Below the pieces are notes generated by a model. It was not told the DNA's origin and searched no databases. It was given only the letters and a program-made list of their open reading frames with translations. From Areca catechu (lineage: Eukaryota > Streptophyta > Magnoliopsida > Arecales > Arecaceae): a stretch of DNA of 64,000 bases. Positions 34,365-45,844 of the stretch are shown in pieces; position 1 is the first letter of the stretch; every line of letters begins with the position of its first letter. The stretch lies in NCBI GenBank assembly GCA_021397845.1, contig CM038052.1, positions 134,173,854 through 134,237,853 of the forward strand, in the 5' to 3' direction. The position numbers and the translations under genes are program-made.

Positions 34365-35958
34365 ATGGCAGTCCCTATTGGTACTAGCGTAGTTGAGGGT
34401 CAAGCCTTAAATAGACCTCCATTTCTTCCAAAGCTTGAAAAGGATTGGGATGAAAATGACATTAAGTAATCCGAGATCAATGCTAAGGCAATGAATCTCC
34501 TTTATTGTGCATTAGATCCTAATGAATTCAATAGGATATCTACTTGCACTTTTGCCAAAGAAATATGGGACAGACTTGAAGTTATCAATGAGGGTATCGA
34601 TCAAGTGAAGAATACTAAGGTGAACATGTTAGTGCATACTTATGAAATGTTCTGAATGGAACCTAATGAGTCAATCACTGACATGTACACTAGATTTACA
34701 AATATTGTAAATAGAATGAGAAGTCTTAGAAAAGTAATGTCTAACACTGATTTTGTGAATAAAATCCTCAGGTCATTTCCAACTTCATGGGATCTGAAGA
34801 TAATCGTAATTCAAGAAGCAAAGGATGTTGACAAGCTACCTTTAGAGCAGCTGGTTGGATTGCTCATGATTTATGAGCTGAATTTGAAGCAAAAGTCAAC
34901 GAAAATGGATAAGAAAAAAAAGGGGATTGCATTCAAATCAAACATACAAGAAGAACCCTCAATGATGAGTCCGAAGAAGAAGAAGATGCTGAAGGTGAAG
35001 AAGCCCTCCTTGCAAGGAAATTTAGAAGCTTCATGAAGAGGAGGAAGTTTCCTAACAAGAAGAAACTTTAATAAAAAAAAAGGAAAAGAGAAAGAAAAAG
35101 AAAAGGAAAAGAAAAGGAGAAGAAAATACCAACATGCTTTGAGTGTAAGAAGCCCGGGTCACTACAAGTTCGATTGCCCTCTCCTAAAGAAGTCAAGGAA
35201 GAAGTTAAGAAAGAAAGCAATGTGGCCACCTGGAGTGACAGTGAAGACTCCAGTTCTGAAGAAGAGCAAACAGAAGTTACAAATCTTTATCTTATGGCAC
35301 ATCAAGAGCAAGATGAGGTAAATTCAGATACCGAAATAGATTTTACTTTTGATGAATTAAGAAATACTTTTGATGAACTTATGAATGATTATAAACTGAT
35401 TTTATATGAAAATAAAAAGTTGAAAAAGCATGCAAATAGTTTCTCTCTTGAAAACAATTCTTTGTTAAATGAAGTTAGTGATTTAAAAACTAAATTAGAT
35501 ATTTTGGAAAAGAAAACAATGCTTTGACAATGAAAAATAAAGTTTTGAAAAGATCCAAAACTGTTATTTCAAAGGATGATCTTTTAAAGAAAAATAAAGA
35601 TCTGGAATTGAAAAATGTGAAGTACAAAAATGAATTTGATAAAATGAAGCCATTTGTTGAAAAACTTACCTATAGTTCAAAAAAATTGAACCTACTTTTG
35701 AATAGTCAAAGAGCCATTTTCAATAAAGTAGGATTAGGCTATAGACCACAAAAGCAACAAAAGTATTTTAAAAACTTTTTTGTTCCTGCATCTTCTAGCA
35801 TAACATGTTTTTCATGTAAAAAGCAAGATCATAAATCTTTTCAATGTAATTTAAGAAAAATCAATTCTTTTGAAAAAGTGTGGGTTCCAAAAGGAACCAT
35901 TTTAAGTGCTAACCCTAAAGGACCCAAGTTGGCTTGGGTATCTAAAAACAAAGCTTGA
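34365..35958 (+). pseudogene. Copia H gag
   Basis: ATG at 34365 opens MAVPIGTSVVEGQALNRPPF and then jumps to EKDWDENDIK. The F.G.NY.YWK segment seen in the 1-992 copy is missing, an internal deletion of roughly 50 codons. The UBN2-like core (MYTRFTNIVN, SFPTSWDLKIIVIQEAK) follows. The zinc knuckle is broken: CFECKKPG and HYKFDC are in different frames because of one extra base near 35160. A Lys/Glu coiled-coil (35330-35670), a second Cys/His cluster CFSCKKQDHKSFQC (35807-35848) and the ending VWVPKGT ... AWVSK follow. Same plan as F gag. Confidence 0.85.
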
Positions 35959-35969
35959 TTTTTATTGCA

Positions 35970-38708
35970 GGTGTGTCTTGCAACCAAGAAGAACAAAAGA
36001 CATTAGTATCTTGATAGTGGTTGCTCAAGGCACATGATGGGAGATGTGAAGCAATTCACTTCTTTTGAAGCAATGAATGGAGGGAGTGTGACCTTCGAGG
36101 ATAATGGTAAAGGAAAGATCATTGGTATTGGTAAGGTTCACATAACTCCTTCTAGTTGTATTAGTAATATATTGTTAGTTGAAGGTTTAAAGCATAATCT
36201 TTTAAACATTAGTCAATTTTGCAATAAAGGTTTTCAAGTTATTTTTAAATCATTTTATTGCATGATTGCTAGTCTGGATATAAATGGAGTACAATTCATT
36301 GAAAAAAGGCATGGTAATGTTTATTTGGTAGATTTGGATGATCTATCTTTGCCTAATAGAGAATGCCTTGTTGCAATGAATTCTACTAAAGATTAGACTA
36401 GTTGACTTTAGCATAGAAGATTAGGGCATGCTAGTATGTATATACTTTCAAAACTTTGCAAAAAGAATTTAGTTAAAGATTTACCTGAACTTTGTTTTGA
36501 AGAAGATAGAGTTTGTCAAGCATGTCAATTTGGTAAACAAGTTAAAATCTCTTTCAAATCAAAAGGCTTTGTAACTACTAGTAAGCCACTAGAACTACTT
36601 CATATGGATCTCTTTGGACTAACTAGAACATCAAGTCTAGGAAGCAAGAAATATGGATTAGTCATAGTGGATGATTTTTAGAGATTTACATGGGTTTTCT
36701 TTCTAGCACATAAAGATGAATCATTTTCTTCTTTTATAAAGTTTTATCAAAATGTTTCAAATGAAAAAGGTGTTTCAGTTGTTTGCATTTGTGGTGATCA
36801 TGGAACCGAATTTGAAAATCAAGATTTTGAAAATTTTTGTAATGAAAAAGTATTAAACATAACTTTTCTGCACCTAGGACACCTTAGCAGAATGGGGTAG
36901 TAAAAAGAAAAAATCATACTTTAGAAAAAATGGCATGCAGTATGCTTTGTGAAAATGATTTACTAAGATATTTTTGGGCTGAAGCTATTAATACTGCATG
37001 TTATATTTTGAATCGAGTTTTAATTTGCCCTATTTTGAAGAAAACTCCTTACAAACTTTGGAATCAAAGAAAACCAACCTTAAAGTATTTTTGAGTTTTT
37101 GGTTGCAAATGTTTTATCTTAAATAATAGAAAAGATAATCTTGAAAAATTTGATGCCAAGTTTGATGAAGGTATCTTTTTAGAATACTCCACATCAAGCA
37201 GGGTATACAGAGTTTTCAATAAAAGAACATTGGTTGTAGAGGAGTCAGTGCATGTTATTTTTGAAGAATCTACTAACAAGTCCTCTAGAAAAGAGGATAC
37301 ATCTAATGAATGTGCAGGTACTGACAAGCTTCAAAAGTTGACACTGAATGATCAACCTCCTTAACCAAATAAAAAAGATCAAGACAAAAGTGAGAAAGGT
37401 GAAGACACTCCAAAGCACCAAGTTCTACCTAAGGAGTGGAGGTATGCTCATAGACATCCTAAGGAATTAATCCTAGGTGATCCATCTAAAGGGGTAAGAA
37501 CTCGAGCCTCAATTAGAAATGAATATGATAATAACTGGATCAATGCCATGCAAGATGAACTAATTCAGTATGATAGAAACAATGTTTGGACATTAATAGA
37601 AAGACCATCTAATATTTTTATTATTGGCACTAAATGGGTATTTAGGAATAAATTAGATGAAATACAGCTAGGCTAGTTGCTAAAGGCTACAACCAGGAGG
37701 AAGGGATTGATTTTGATGAAACTTTTGCTCCTATTACTAGACTTGAAGCAATTAGACTATTATTAGCATTTGCTTGTTTTATGAATTTTAAACTGTTTCA
37801 AATGGATGTTAAAAGTGCTTTTCTAAATGGTTTTATAACAGAAAAAGTTTTTGTTGAACAACCCCTTGATTTGAAAATCATGCACATCATGATCATGTTT
37901 TTAAATTGTACAAAGCACTTTATAGATTAAAGCAAGCACCTAGAGCCTGGTATGAAAGACTCAATAAATTTTTAATTGAAAATGAAATTTCTAGAGGCCA
38001 TGTTGATAAAACATTATTTTTGAAAAAGAAAGATAATGATTTATTAGTAGTACAAATATATGTTGATGATATCATTTTCGGTGCTACTAATTAAATCCTT
38101 TTGTCAAGAGTTTGCTAAGCTAATGTAGGGTGAGTTCGAGATGAGCATGATGGGAGAACTCAATTTCTTTCTTGGACTCCAATCTATCTGGTACTATTGA
38201 TATTGGTTTATGGTATTCTAGAGATTCATTTGCTAAATTAATTGGATATTCTGATGCTGATTTTGCTGGTTGTAAATTAGATAGAAAGAGTACTAATGGT
38301 ACTTGCCAATTTCTTGGAGTTAACTTAATCTCCTAGTTTAGCAAGAAACAAACTTCAGTTGCACTATCTATAATTGAGACTGAGTATATTGCAGCAGAAA
38401 GTTATTGTGCTCAAATCTTGTAAATTAAGCAACGACTTGAAGCTTTTGGAATCAAGTTGACTAGTACACCTATAAAATGTGATAATACTAGTGCTATCTG
38501 CTTGACTAAAAATCCTGTTCAACATTCTTGGAGTAAATATATTGAAATTAGACATCATTTTATTAGAGATCATGTTGAAAATAATGATGTTGTGCTTGAA
38601 TTTATTAGTACTGAATTTCAATTAGCTAATATTTTGACTAAATCTCTTTTAGAAGATCAGATTTGTATGATTAGAAGAGAGCTCGAGATCATTAATCCTT
38701 TTGATTAA
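35970..38708 (+). pseudogene. Copia H pol
   Basis: The protease active site YLDSGCSRHM is intact (DSG at 36013-36021). The integrase zinc region (CQACQFGKQ near 36513-36540) and the core Asp in LLHMDLFGL (36594) follow, then a degraded core near 36800-36960. RT begins with NNWINAMQDEL near 37530, has a frame-shifting small deletion near 37665, QMDVKSAFLNGF near 37800, and an intact YVDDIIF (YVDD 38059-38070). After LNFFLGLQ at about 38190 some 300 bases present in F are gone, joining RT to RNase H. The end reads LANILTKSL and the stop is at 38708. Better catalytic residues than F, but more deletions. Confidence 0.88.
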
Positions 38709-39133
38709 ATGTTTCCTATCTTTGACTCAAATTAATCATATTTGACATCAATCATTGTTAATTGTGTTGAATTTCATTGAATTTAAGCATATTTTCAGTA
38801 ATTTATTCAACCCTTTCTTCTCTTATTTTTGATTTTTAAGTCGATGTGTCGACACCTGAATATGTCGACACATTCATGATCGACACATGAACGGCAGCAG
38901 ACCGAGAATAAGGGCATTCCGGAAGGTATTATACTCATTTTGTCTTCCCTCTCGAGCCGACACAACCTAAGGTACTCCATACTCCTCTTTATTTCATGCT
39001 TTAAACTCCCCTGAGTCATTGTTTGGAGCATTTTCTTGTTCGGATTTTGCGACATTTTGGCTTTTATTTGCATTTTGAGCCCTAGAAACCCTAGGTTTTC
39101 TCTCAAAACTTGTCCAATTTCTTATTCCGAGCA
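38709..39133 (+). other. Spacer between copia H pol and extra ORF, with TCGAC motifs
   Basis: Non-coding. At 38838-38892 it holds ATGTGTCGACACC, ATGTCGACACATTC and ATCGACACATGAA, the same motif as the H LTR array. It is the counterpart of the F spacer 20225-20658. Confidence 0.6.
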
Positions 39134-41104
39134 ATGGGACCCCGAACACAAGTAATCCATTTCCCTCGTCAATCCAATCAGGAGGAAGAACGAAGAACGA
39201 AGGCTAGATATGAGGCTAGATCTCTAGATCTGCCTGCATGACCTCTTTCGTAGCTTCTAGCCAGATAAGTTCGAAGACCGTCATCGAGGGACGACGAGTA
39301 GACTCAGTTTTGTCGACCAACAGCACTTCAGGATCGGACAGTGGATTCGAGAGTCTGGTTTGACATCATTTTGCTCACTGAGCGAGAGAAATTGCCCAGG
39401 GCTTATTCGGGAGTTTTATGGATCACTAGCCCATGGGACTGATGGTTGGATGGCTTAGGTGAGAGGCCAGGATATCCCAGTTGCATCAAGATACTGAGCA
39501 GAGTATGGGACATTCCGATGACTGGATCAATGGTTGACAGCCTAATTGATCGTGTGAGTGGTCTCCAGTGTATCTTCGAGTCGAACATATTGGCTGAGGG
39601 AGCCACCATACCTATATCCCGATTGTCAGTAGAGATGAGATTATTGCACCATATTGTCGCTCAGATCCTTCTACCGAAGATCGGACGCTTCGATTACATC
39701 ATTGAGTGAGAGTTGCTAGTGATGGTCTCATTAGTTTAGCGCACACCCGTCTGCCTTCCCGTGCTCATGGTTCACCAAATGACGAAGGCGTCGACGAGTC
39801 AGTGACTCTGCCTGCCTTGTGGGATGGGGTTGACTATACTGTTCAGAGAGTATGGCATCAGCTTTGAGGACGAGCCCTTCCATATGCTACTTCATACTGA
39901 TGTGTATGACATCGGGTCATTACACAGGATGGGTTATCATTTGTTCTGAGGCTAGTGGAGACGGAGAGTATCTGGTTAGGCTGATGACAAAGCTGATGAT
40001 GATGATGCTGTAGAGGAGGAGCACATCCTTTCCGGTGAGGCAGGACCTATAAAGAGTCAGCCTGAGACAGCAGCACAGCCAAAGGTTGCATCTTAGTTGA
40101 GCTTACTACTTTAGCATAGCCTCAAACAATTCAGATGGAGACTCCAGCAGTTTTAGATAATTATTGGGCAGAGTTAGATGTATTGAGATAGATCTTTTGA
40201 TCATTAGATAGCATCTTGACTGCTTCATAGCTAAGACCAGAGAGAGCCATAGTGGGCTGAGTGATGGCATCTCAGCTATATTGACCGCTCTATCCAGACC
40301 TACAGGGAGTGCTCCAGTTGCTGATACAGCTCAACCTACTCCAGCACCAGTTGTTGACAGTGATGCTGATGGAGATGATGAGGAGACTAATTCTGATGGA
40401 TTCGACTTCCCATATCTGATTTCAGAGCAAGTGGCAGAGGTGATGGCAGACTTGCGCAGGAGTCCTACTCATGATCCTTCTAGTTCATCTACCCAGACTC
40501 CAGTCCTATCTTCTCCTCCTTCTAGATCAGATGATCATATTCTGATTCCCATTCTTTCACCTACAGTTGATTCTCCTGTTGTTCATTCACCAGTTATTGA
40601 TTCACCCATTGTTAATACACCCATGATTGACACTCCTATCATTGATTCATCGATTACAGACTCACCCATTCATCTCTCAGCTGATACACCTATCATTGAT
40701 ACACCTATCGTATCATCAGCTGATACGCCTATTTTTGATACACCATCTATTGATACTCCTACCATTCATACATCCTCGCTTATCCGAGAGCTTGGTTTTT
40801 ACACACCTGGCTTTTAGTATCTTGATTACGGTCCATCCTTTGATCGTACTCCACTTCCAGTAGTCGCTGAGACTGTCAATCCGATCAGTTCTGTTCCCGT
40901 TGAGGACATTGCTTCCACTTCTACTCCAGCCAGATGTTGGACATATGCTCGACGCAGAGGATGTGGTCATCGTACCGCTCCAAGACTGACCAAAACCCGA
41001 CTCTGAGATCTCAGATCGATGTGGTCTTGAGCTTGATCTTTTACTGATACAAGACCGATTGAGATGGATCATCTTCTGATGATGATGATGAGGATGAGGA
41101 TTAG
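39134..41104 (+). pseudogene. Extra ORF downstream of copia pol, element H
   Basis: ATG at 39134 (MGPRTQVIHFPRQSNQEEE). The globular region 39380-39950 has pieces matching the F ORF: LSVEMRLLHHIVAQILLPKI then GRFDY (F: RLLHNFISHIFLPMTGRFDW) and LHTDVYDIGSLHRMGYHL (F: HTDTYSSKSLLHMGYQL). A stop-broken linker follows, then a Pro/Ser/Thr/Asp-rich tail (40281-40817) with many 'DTPII/DSPVI' units, and an acidic end before TAG at 41102-41104. Several stops and frame changes. No membrane segment or signal peptide is visible. Function unknown; conserved placement in two families is the main evidence that it was once a real gene. Confidence 0.7.
40560..40795 (+). repeat. Degenerate coding repeat (DTPI/DSPV units)
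   Basis: Short repeats of about 18-30 bases built on 'attgatacacctatc' and 'gttgattcacc', encoding units such as DSPVIDSPIVNTPMIDTPI. The repeat keeps one reading frame throughout. Confidence 0.75.
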
Positions 41105-41875
41105 GATATCTATGTATTTTTAGATAGTTTACTTTTATGCATCTTTTGTATGATTTGTTTTATTGCTATACAAATTCTGACTTTAAATGAAATATCATGT
41201 TGTACTTCATGTTTGTGACTTCAAATGAATGAAATGGTTTAAATTTTCTTAATACTTCATTGTCTTCATGCATGAATGAATGAACTTTTACATTGTACTT
41301 CAATGCTATATCTTGAATGTATTGCCTATTTGTCTTCCTACCTTTTTAATGATAACAAAAAGGGGAGTAATAAGACTAAAGTGTAAATGTGATGTATAAA
41401 GATGATGTGCAAGGGGTAATAAGACTATTATTTACAAATTTAAAAATTATTTTGAAAACTTTAATTGAAAAGTGTTTACAGATTCCTCGAGTAAGGGAGA
41501 GCAATACTTTGTTTATTTTGAAAATCCTTTCTGAATTGAATTTCATCTTAAATCCCTTCTTTAAATGTTTGAAAAGATATTTACAAACTCTTTTATGGAT
41601 CATCAATTCAGGGGAAGCCTTGTTTATTACTGAATTTTCTTATAGAGTATCACAATACGTGTGCTTATGTCTTCAAAAAATATCTCAAAGCTCTGATACT
41701 CTCAATCATTATAACAAGCTGTGACACTCTTAATCAATATATCACTCTTGTTCTGGTATATCATATCATTATTCCAAATTACTTTGATACACCTAATGCA
41801 TTTAGTACTATGCACCTTGATAAACTCTTTTAAAAATTGTTTATGCAATTTATACTTAAAGGTTTTGTCATCATC
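41105..41875 (+). other. 3' non-coding region of copia H
   Basis: AT-rich sequence between the extra ORF and the polypurine tract with no convincing reading frame. It would hold the end of the transcript body before the LTR. Confidence 0.6.
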
Positions 41876-41889
41876 AAAAAGGGGGAGAT
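41876..41889 (+). other. Polypurine tract of copia H
   Basis: AAAAAGGGGGAGAT directly before the 3' LTR, the usual form in SIRE-lineage copia. Confidence 0.9.
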
Positions 41890-43425
41890 TGTTGACTCCG
41901 TTATTAATTTTGATGATAAGCAAAATGGTTAAGTATAAGTTGAGTACTAAGGATTTCCTTGAAGTGTATTTTATAAAAAAGGTGCTCACAAATTTGAAAA
42001 AGTTTGTTTGATTGAAGAAGCCAAGCTTAGATGAAAAGATCTGCTCAAAGAAGACTTGGATAGTCAAAGTTTGCTTGAATGGACATTTGAGTGAAGCATA
42101 AATTTGATTCAGCACAAAATTAAATTTTTTTTGAAGATTTCAGTGAGGTGTCAACTCAAAGTGTCGACACATGGAAGTGAAGTGTCAACTCAAGCCGGTA
42201 TGCAAAGAATGTTTCAAATGGCATGGCACATGGACCTGAAGTGTTGACTCAAGGTGTCGATACATGGATCAACTTATTGCCTGAGATTTTCAAGCCACAA
42301 AACTTGGTGAAAATGAAGAACACAAAAGTGTTGACACATAGAAGCAAAGTATCGACTCAAAGTGTCGACTCACCTGAGGAAGTGTCGACACATCTGAGAT
42401 TTCCAGAGAATCAGGTTGAAGATTTTTGAACTGGGTGTCGCTCAAGAAGTTCAAGTGTCGACCTAAAGTGTCGACTCACAGCCTGAAGTGTCGACACATG
42501 AAGTTCTAGGAATAGTAACAGCTAGTTTTTCAAATGCAGAACTCGACCCTTTTGTCCTCCAACGGCTAGATTTTCAAGTCTAATGGCTAGAAAACATATT
42601 TGAGGCCTTGGAAAGGTATATATATGCTCCAAATCAAATCAAAAGTAATATTATTCATGAGAATGAAATAGAAGCATTCAAAAGAGAAGAAAAGAGGGCA
42701 TTCACTCCTATTCATTGAAGATTCAACCACTCTCAAGCAAAAGCTAGCCTTCAAGTATTCAAGAGCCTTTAAGAGCATTAAAGATCAACCATTTTTGAGC
42801 ATTCAAGAGGCTTCAACAAGTTCAAAAGCACCATAACATCGAGCTTTAAAGAGATACCCACTTTTTATTATAAAGCTTTTATTCTCTTTACTTCAAAAAC
42901 TTATTATTGTAAGGGTTCTTGGTTAGCCTATTGTAAAACCAAGGGAGGTTATCGGTGAGCCTTTGAAAACTAATTAGGTTCTTGGTTAGCCCGGAAAACC
43001 AAGGGAGGTTTGTGGTGAGCCTTAAAACCATTTAGGTTCTTGGTTAGCCCGTAAAACCTAGTGAGGTTTTGACTTGTTAGCCTTGTGAAAACAAGTTGGA
43101 TTTTCAATTAGTGAGCCTAGAAAACTAATCAACTATAATCGGTGGAGATTATAGTGAATTCTCAAGAAGATCTTGGGAAGTAGATGTAGGTGCATTGGAT
43201 AGCACCGAACTACTATATTTCTTGGTCTTTGTGGTAGATTGCTCTCTCTACTTGCTTTTCATTTATTGATCTTTATTTTTACTGCACTTTTATTTAAGAG
43301 CATTACATTTGAATTCTTAGTACCTTGTTTAATTGTTGAACTGGATTCTTAGTATTGCATTGCATCAAGTAAATAATTTTTTAGAGACCCAATTCACCCT
43401 CTCTTGGGTTGCTTACTGGGCAACA
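41890..43425 (+). repeat. 3' LTR of copia H (1536 bp)
   Basis: From TGTTGACTCC to GGGCAACA, then the TTAAG duplication. Colinear with the 5' LTR; many single-base differences, mostly transitions. It holds its own GTGTCGAC array (42145-42500) and TATA box (42617-42624). Confidence 0.9.
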
Positions 43426-43430
43426 TTAAG
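43426..43430. repeat. Target site duplication, right copy (TTAAG)
   Basis: Matches 32784-32788. Confidence 0.9.
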
Positions 43431-44142
43431 TCTAGTTAATTTTAAATTAGGCTTGGGACCGAATACAAGGGATGAGGTTTTTAGGCTAAGGAAAGGTAAT
43501 GACCTCCTTCCCTTATCTTGGATATTGATGCCCTTAAGTTAATTATGCAATGATGGCAGGCAGTTGAAATTGCAAATTAGGGTTTTAAGTGTTTTTGGTA
43601 TTTTATGAGTATATATATATATATTTGTTTTGGTATTTTTCTAAAATAGAGAAATAATTTGTAGATAATGACCTAATATGTAGAGAACATGCTAAAATTA
43701 TAATATATGCAAAAATTATACTAAAACAACCCTAAACTTGTTGAAATTGGTTTTGCTGCCAAAAACAGGGTAGAACTGTTCTCAGGCGGTATTCTGATTG
43801 GCAGAAAATTCACAGACCGAAATAATTCCTTAGAAAAATATAAAAAATTATAAGGAATTCAGAAAATAAATTTTAGACATTTCTAAGTTCTATACTAGTA
43901 GAAACAATTGAAACAGCCTGCTATGTACTGAGAAGGCCGAAATGCAAAAAATCCTAATGAACTCTTTGTTTTCTTCTTTAGGGATCAAATCACAGCGGCA
44001 CCCCTACACGCTATAGGGGATCTCGTAGATTGGGAAGAGAGGGTCTTGCAGCCCTACTTGTCTCCTATGACCGGATGGCCATGGTGAAGCACCCGATCCG
44101 AATATGCAAAGAGATCTGAGCCCAAACAGGCTCGATACCAAA
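43431..44142 (-). other. 5' leader of gypsy C
   Basis: Non-coding leader between primer site and gag, separated from gag by copia H. It matches the B leader (57955-58525) in phrases such as 'ttgatgcccttaa' and 'gcacccctacac'. An (AT)7 run lies at 43611-43624. A decayed primer binding site, TGGTATCGAG on the minus strand, is at 44131-44140 (one base missing compared with A and B). Confidence 0.75.
43611..43624. repeat. (AT)7 microsatellite
   Basis: Simple AT dinucleotide run in the gypsy C leader. Confidence 0.9.
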
Positions 44143-45381
44143 TGATACGGAACTAGAATGCATGCATAATTATTTTTATAATTTTAAAGATTAAATGGTG
44201 TATTAAATTTTTGAAGAACAGATCAAGAACCTAAGTAGAGAATTCTATGCAAGTAAGAAACTACAGCATGCAAAGTAGAACCTAAAAGGCAATAAAAAAG
44301 AGGACCGTCGAGACGAGAAGTCTAGGTTGGGCTAGTTCCCCTTCAATAATGCTACTAGCAAGCAGAGAGGGTGTACCTGACAACAGTTGATGCACCCGAT
44401 GAAGATTGTAGATGAAGGGATCGCTCTCGCTTCCAGATATGGCCTGGATGATCAAGTCGAAGACCCGCGGATTCTTGGCTTTCAACCCGGTGATCCGATC
44501 GCTGCCTGGCTCCAGTCATTAGGTTTGTAGAAGTTGAGGGACCTGCAAACAGCCTATCAAGGGTTAAGAAATTAAGCAAGGATGAATAAACAAAGTTAAA
44601 ACATTAAGGGGAGGAAGAGTTTGAGGTTGGGCGGCAAGGGCTTGGAAAGGTGGATGGTGGCTGGAGATTGGGCACAAGACACAAGGAAGAAGAGGAGGGG
44701 TTCACACAGAATCCCCTTAGCACATAGCAGATAGCACACAGCAATTAGAAAACTCAAGTATATTCATTCAAAAGTGCCTTCATACAAGAGAATAGAGTCT
44801 CTTAAATAGACTCACTAACTTGGCCCCCGAGCTATTGACTTTTCCTAGGAATTTGAATCCCACCCAAACCCTAACTAGAATACATGGTAGTTCTAAGATT
44901 TGATTTCCCTTAAATTACTCCCTCTCTCTCTTGCCTTGGTCGGCCAAGGGAGGTGACCCTAAGTGGCTGACCAAGGGTGGTGACCATAGGGTGATGGCAC
45001 CAATTAACTCCTCTCCTAGGCCTTGGCTAGCCCAGTTTGCTTCAGGCTGCGATCCAGGGCTCCAGGGCTTCCGATTTGGCTCCCGGGCTTTTGATCTCTT
45101 CTACTAGGCCTTCCATGGTCTTCATAACTTCAAGCTGGGTTGATCTTTACTTGTATTGGCTTGGTCTTCACTTGTACCGAGTCTTCACTGGACTTGGACT
45201 AATATATACAAGACTCAGAAAGAAAACTAGCTCAAAATGAGCTGACTGGTACAGGACTCAAATAATAAAAATGACAACTCAATTAGGCTAAGCCCTTATT
45301 ACAAATGGACTCAAACACTACTAAGTAATCCATAGAGGGTTGAGAAGTCTCTGTCTTATTCTGGTGCCTTTGGTGTCCACA
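44143..45381 (-). repeat. 5' LTR of gypsy C (1239 bp)
   Basis: Colinear with 28950-30201. At its right end 24 bases present in the other copy are missing, between two copies of CCTTTGGT, and the sequence continues into GTCCACAGC, which resembles the internal sequence just beyond the 3' LTR (30212-30222). The outer edge is therefore disturbed. Confidence 0.8.
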
Positions 45382-45844
45382 GCACTTAACTAATTCCATC
45401 ATTGCATCTATTTGTTCTTCCATCTCATTAAAAGGCATGGATGATTCTAGGGCACTAGGGAATGGGTCCATAGTTAAGCAGGGTAATGATGGACTTGGTT
45501 TGTCCCACCAGTTTAATGTCTTCATATATTTTTTGCCTTAGCTAAATTATTTATATTGGTCTTTATGGTTGTGTAAAGTTGTTCTAAAATCAATTCATTC
45601 CTGGGAGTTAGAGTTGATTGTTCAGGATAAATAGAGGGTCACTAAAATTTTGAATTAGGTATGGTCCCTCTAGGTTACTTTCGGGTTAACGAACAGTTCA
45701 TCTCCCTCCTCTTAATTAAGCTTAATTGATTGTTATCAGTTTGATCCATTAGCTTATCAATAGATTATTATTGGGCTATAATTATTTGTTGAAATTGAGC
45801 AAATCTATTAACATCTAGGTTGGTCTATAGAAGAGGTGGGTATG
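45382..45844 (-). pseudogene. Unassigned coding-like fragment, possibly element D internal sequence
   Basis: The minus strand has a short frame beginning at 45525 (MKTLNWWDKPSPSLPCLTMD ... FNEMEEQIDAMMELVKC) that fuses into the gypsy C LTR, and upstream pieces such as NRFAQFQQIIIAQ and LILEQLYTTIKTNINNLAKA. No catalytic motif. It lies where the rest of element D would be if gypsy C had inserted into D, but this was not shown by a target duplication. Confidence 0.35.

Larger units (their letters stand above)
32789..43425 (+). mobile_element. Ty1/copia SIRE-like element H, structurally complete (10.6 kb)
   Basis: 5' LTR 32789-34307, primer binding site, gag, pol, spacer, extra ORF, polypurine tract, 3' LTR 41890-43425, and a TTAAG duplication on both sides. 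Order and content match element F, but LTRs and coding parts are strongly diverged, so it is a different family of the same lineage. Gag lacks its first domain, RT has a deletion of about 300 bases after LNFFLGLQ, and frameshifts are common; the element cannot be autonomous. LTRs differ by roughly one base in ten near their starts. Confidence 0.92.
28950..45381 (-). mobile_element. Ty3/gypsy chromovirus C, internally deleted and split by copia H
   Basis: Minus-strand element with LTRs at 28950-30201 and 44143-45381. The internal region is 30202-32788 plus 43431-44142, interrupted by copia H. Gag, an acidic linker and the integrase C-terminus with chromodomain remain, while most of RT, RNase H and the integrase core are missing, leaving about 3.3 kb of internal sequence. 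The LTRs differ by about one base in ten near their starts (eye estimate). The flanking five bases (CATAA and GCACT) do not match. Confidence 0.8.
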
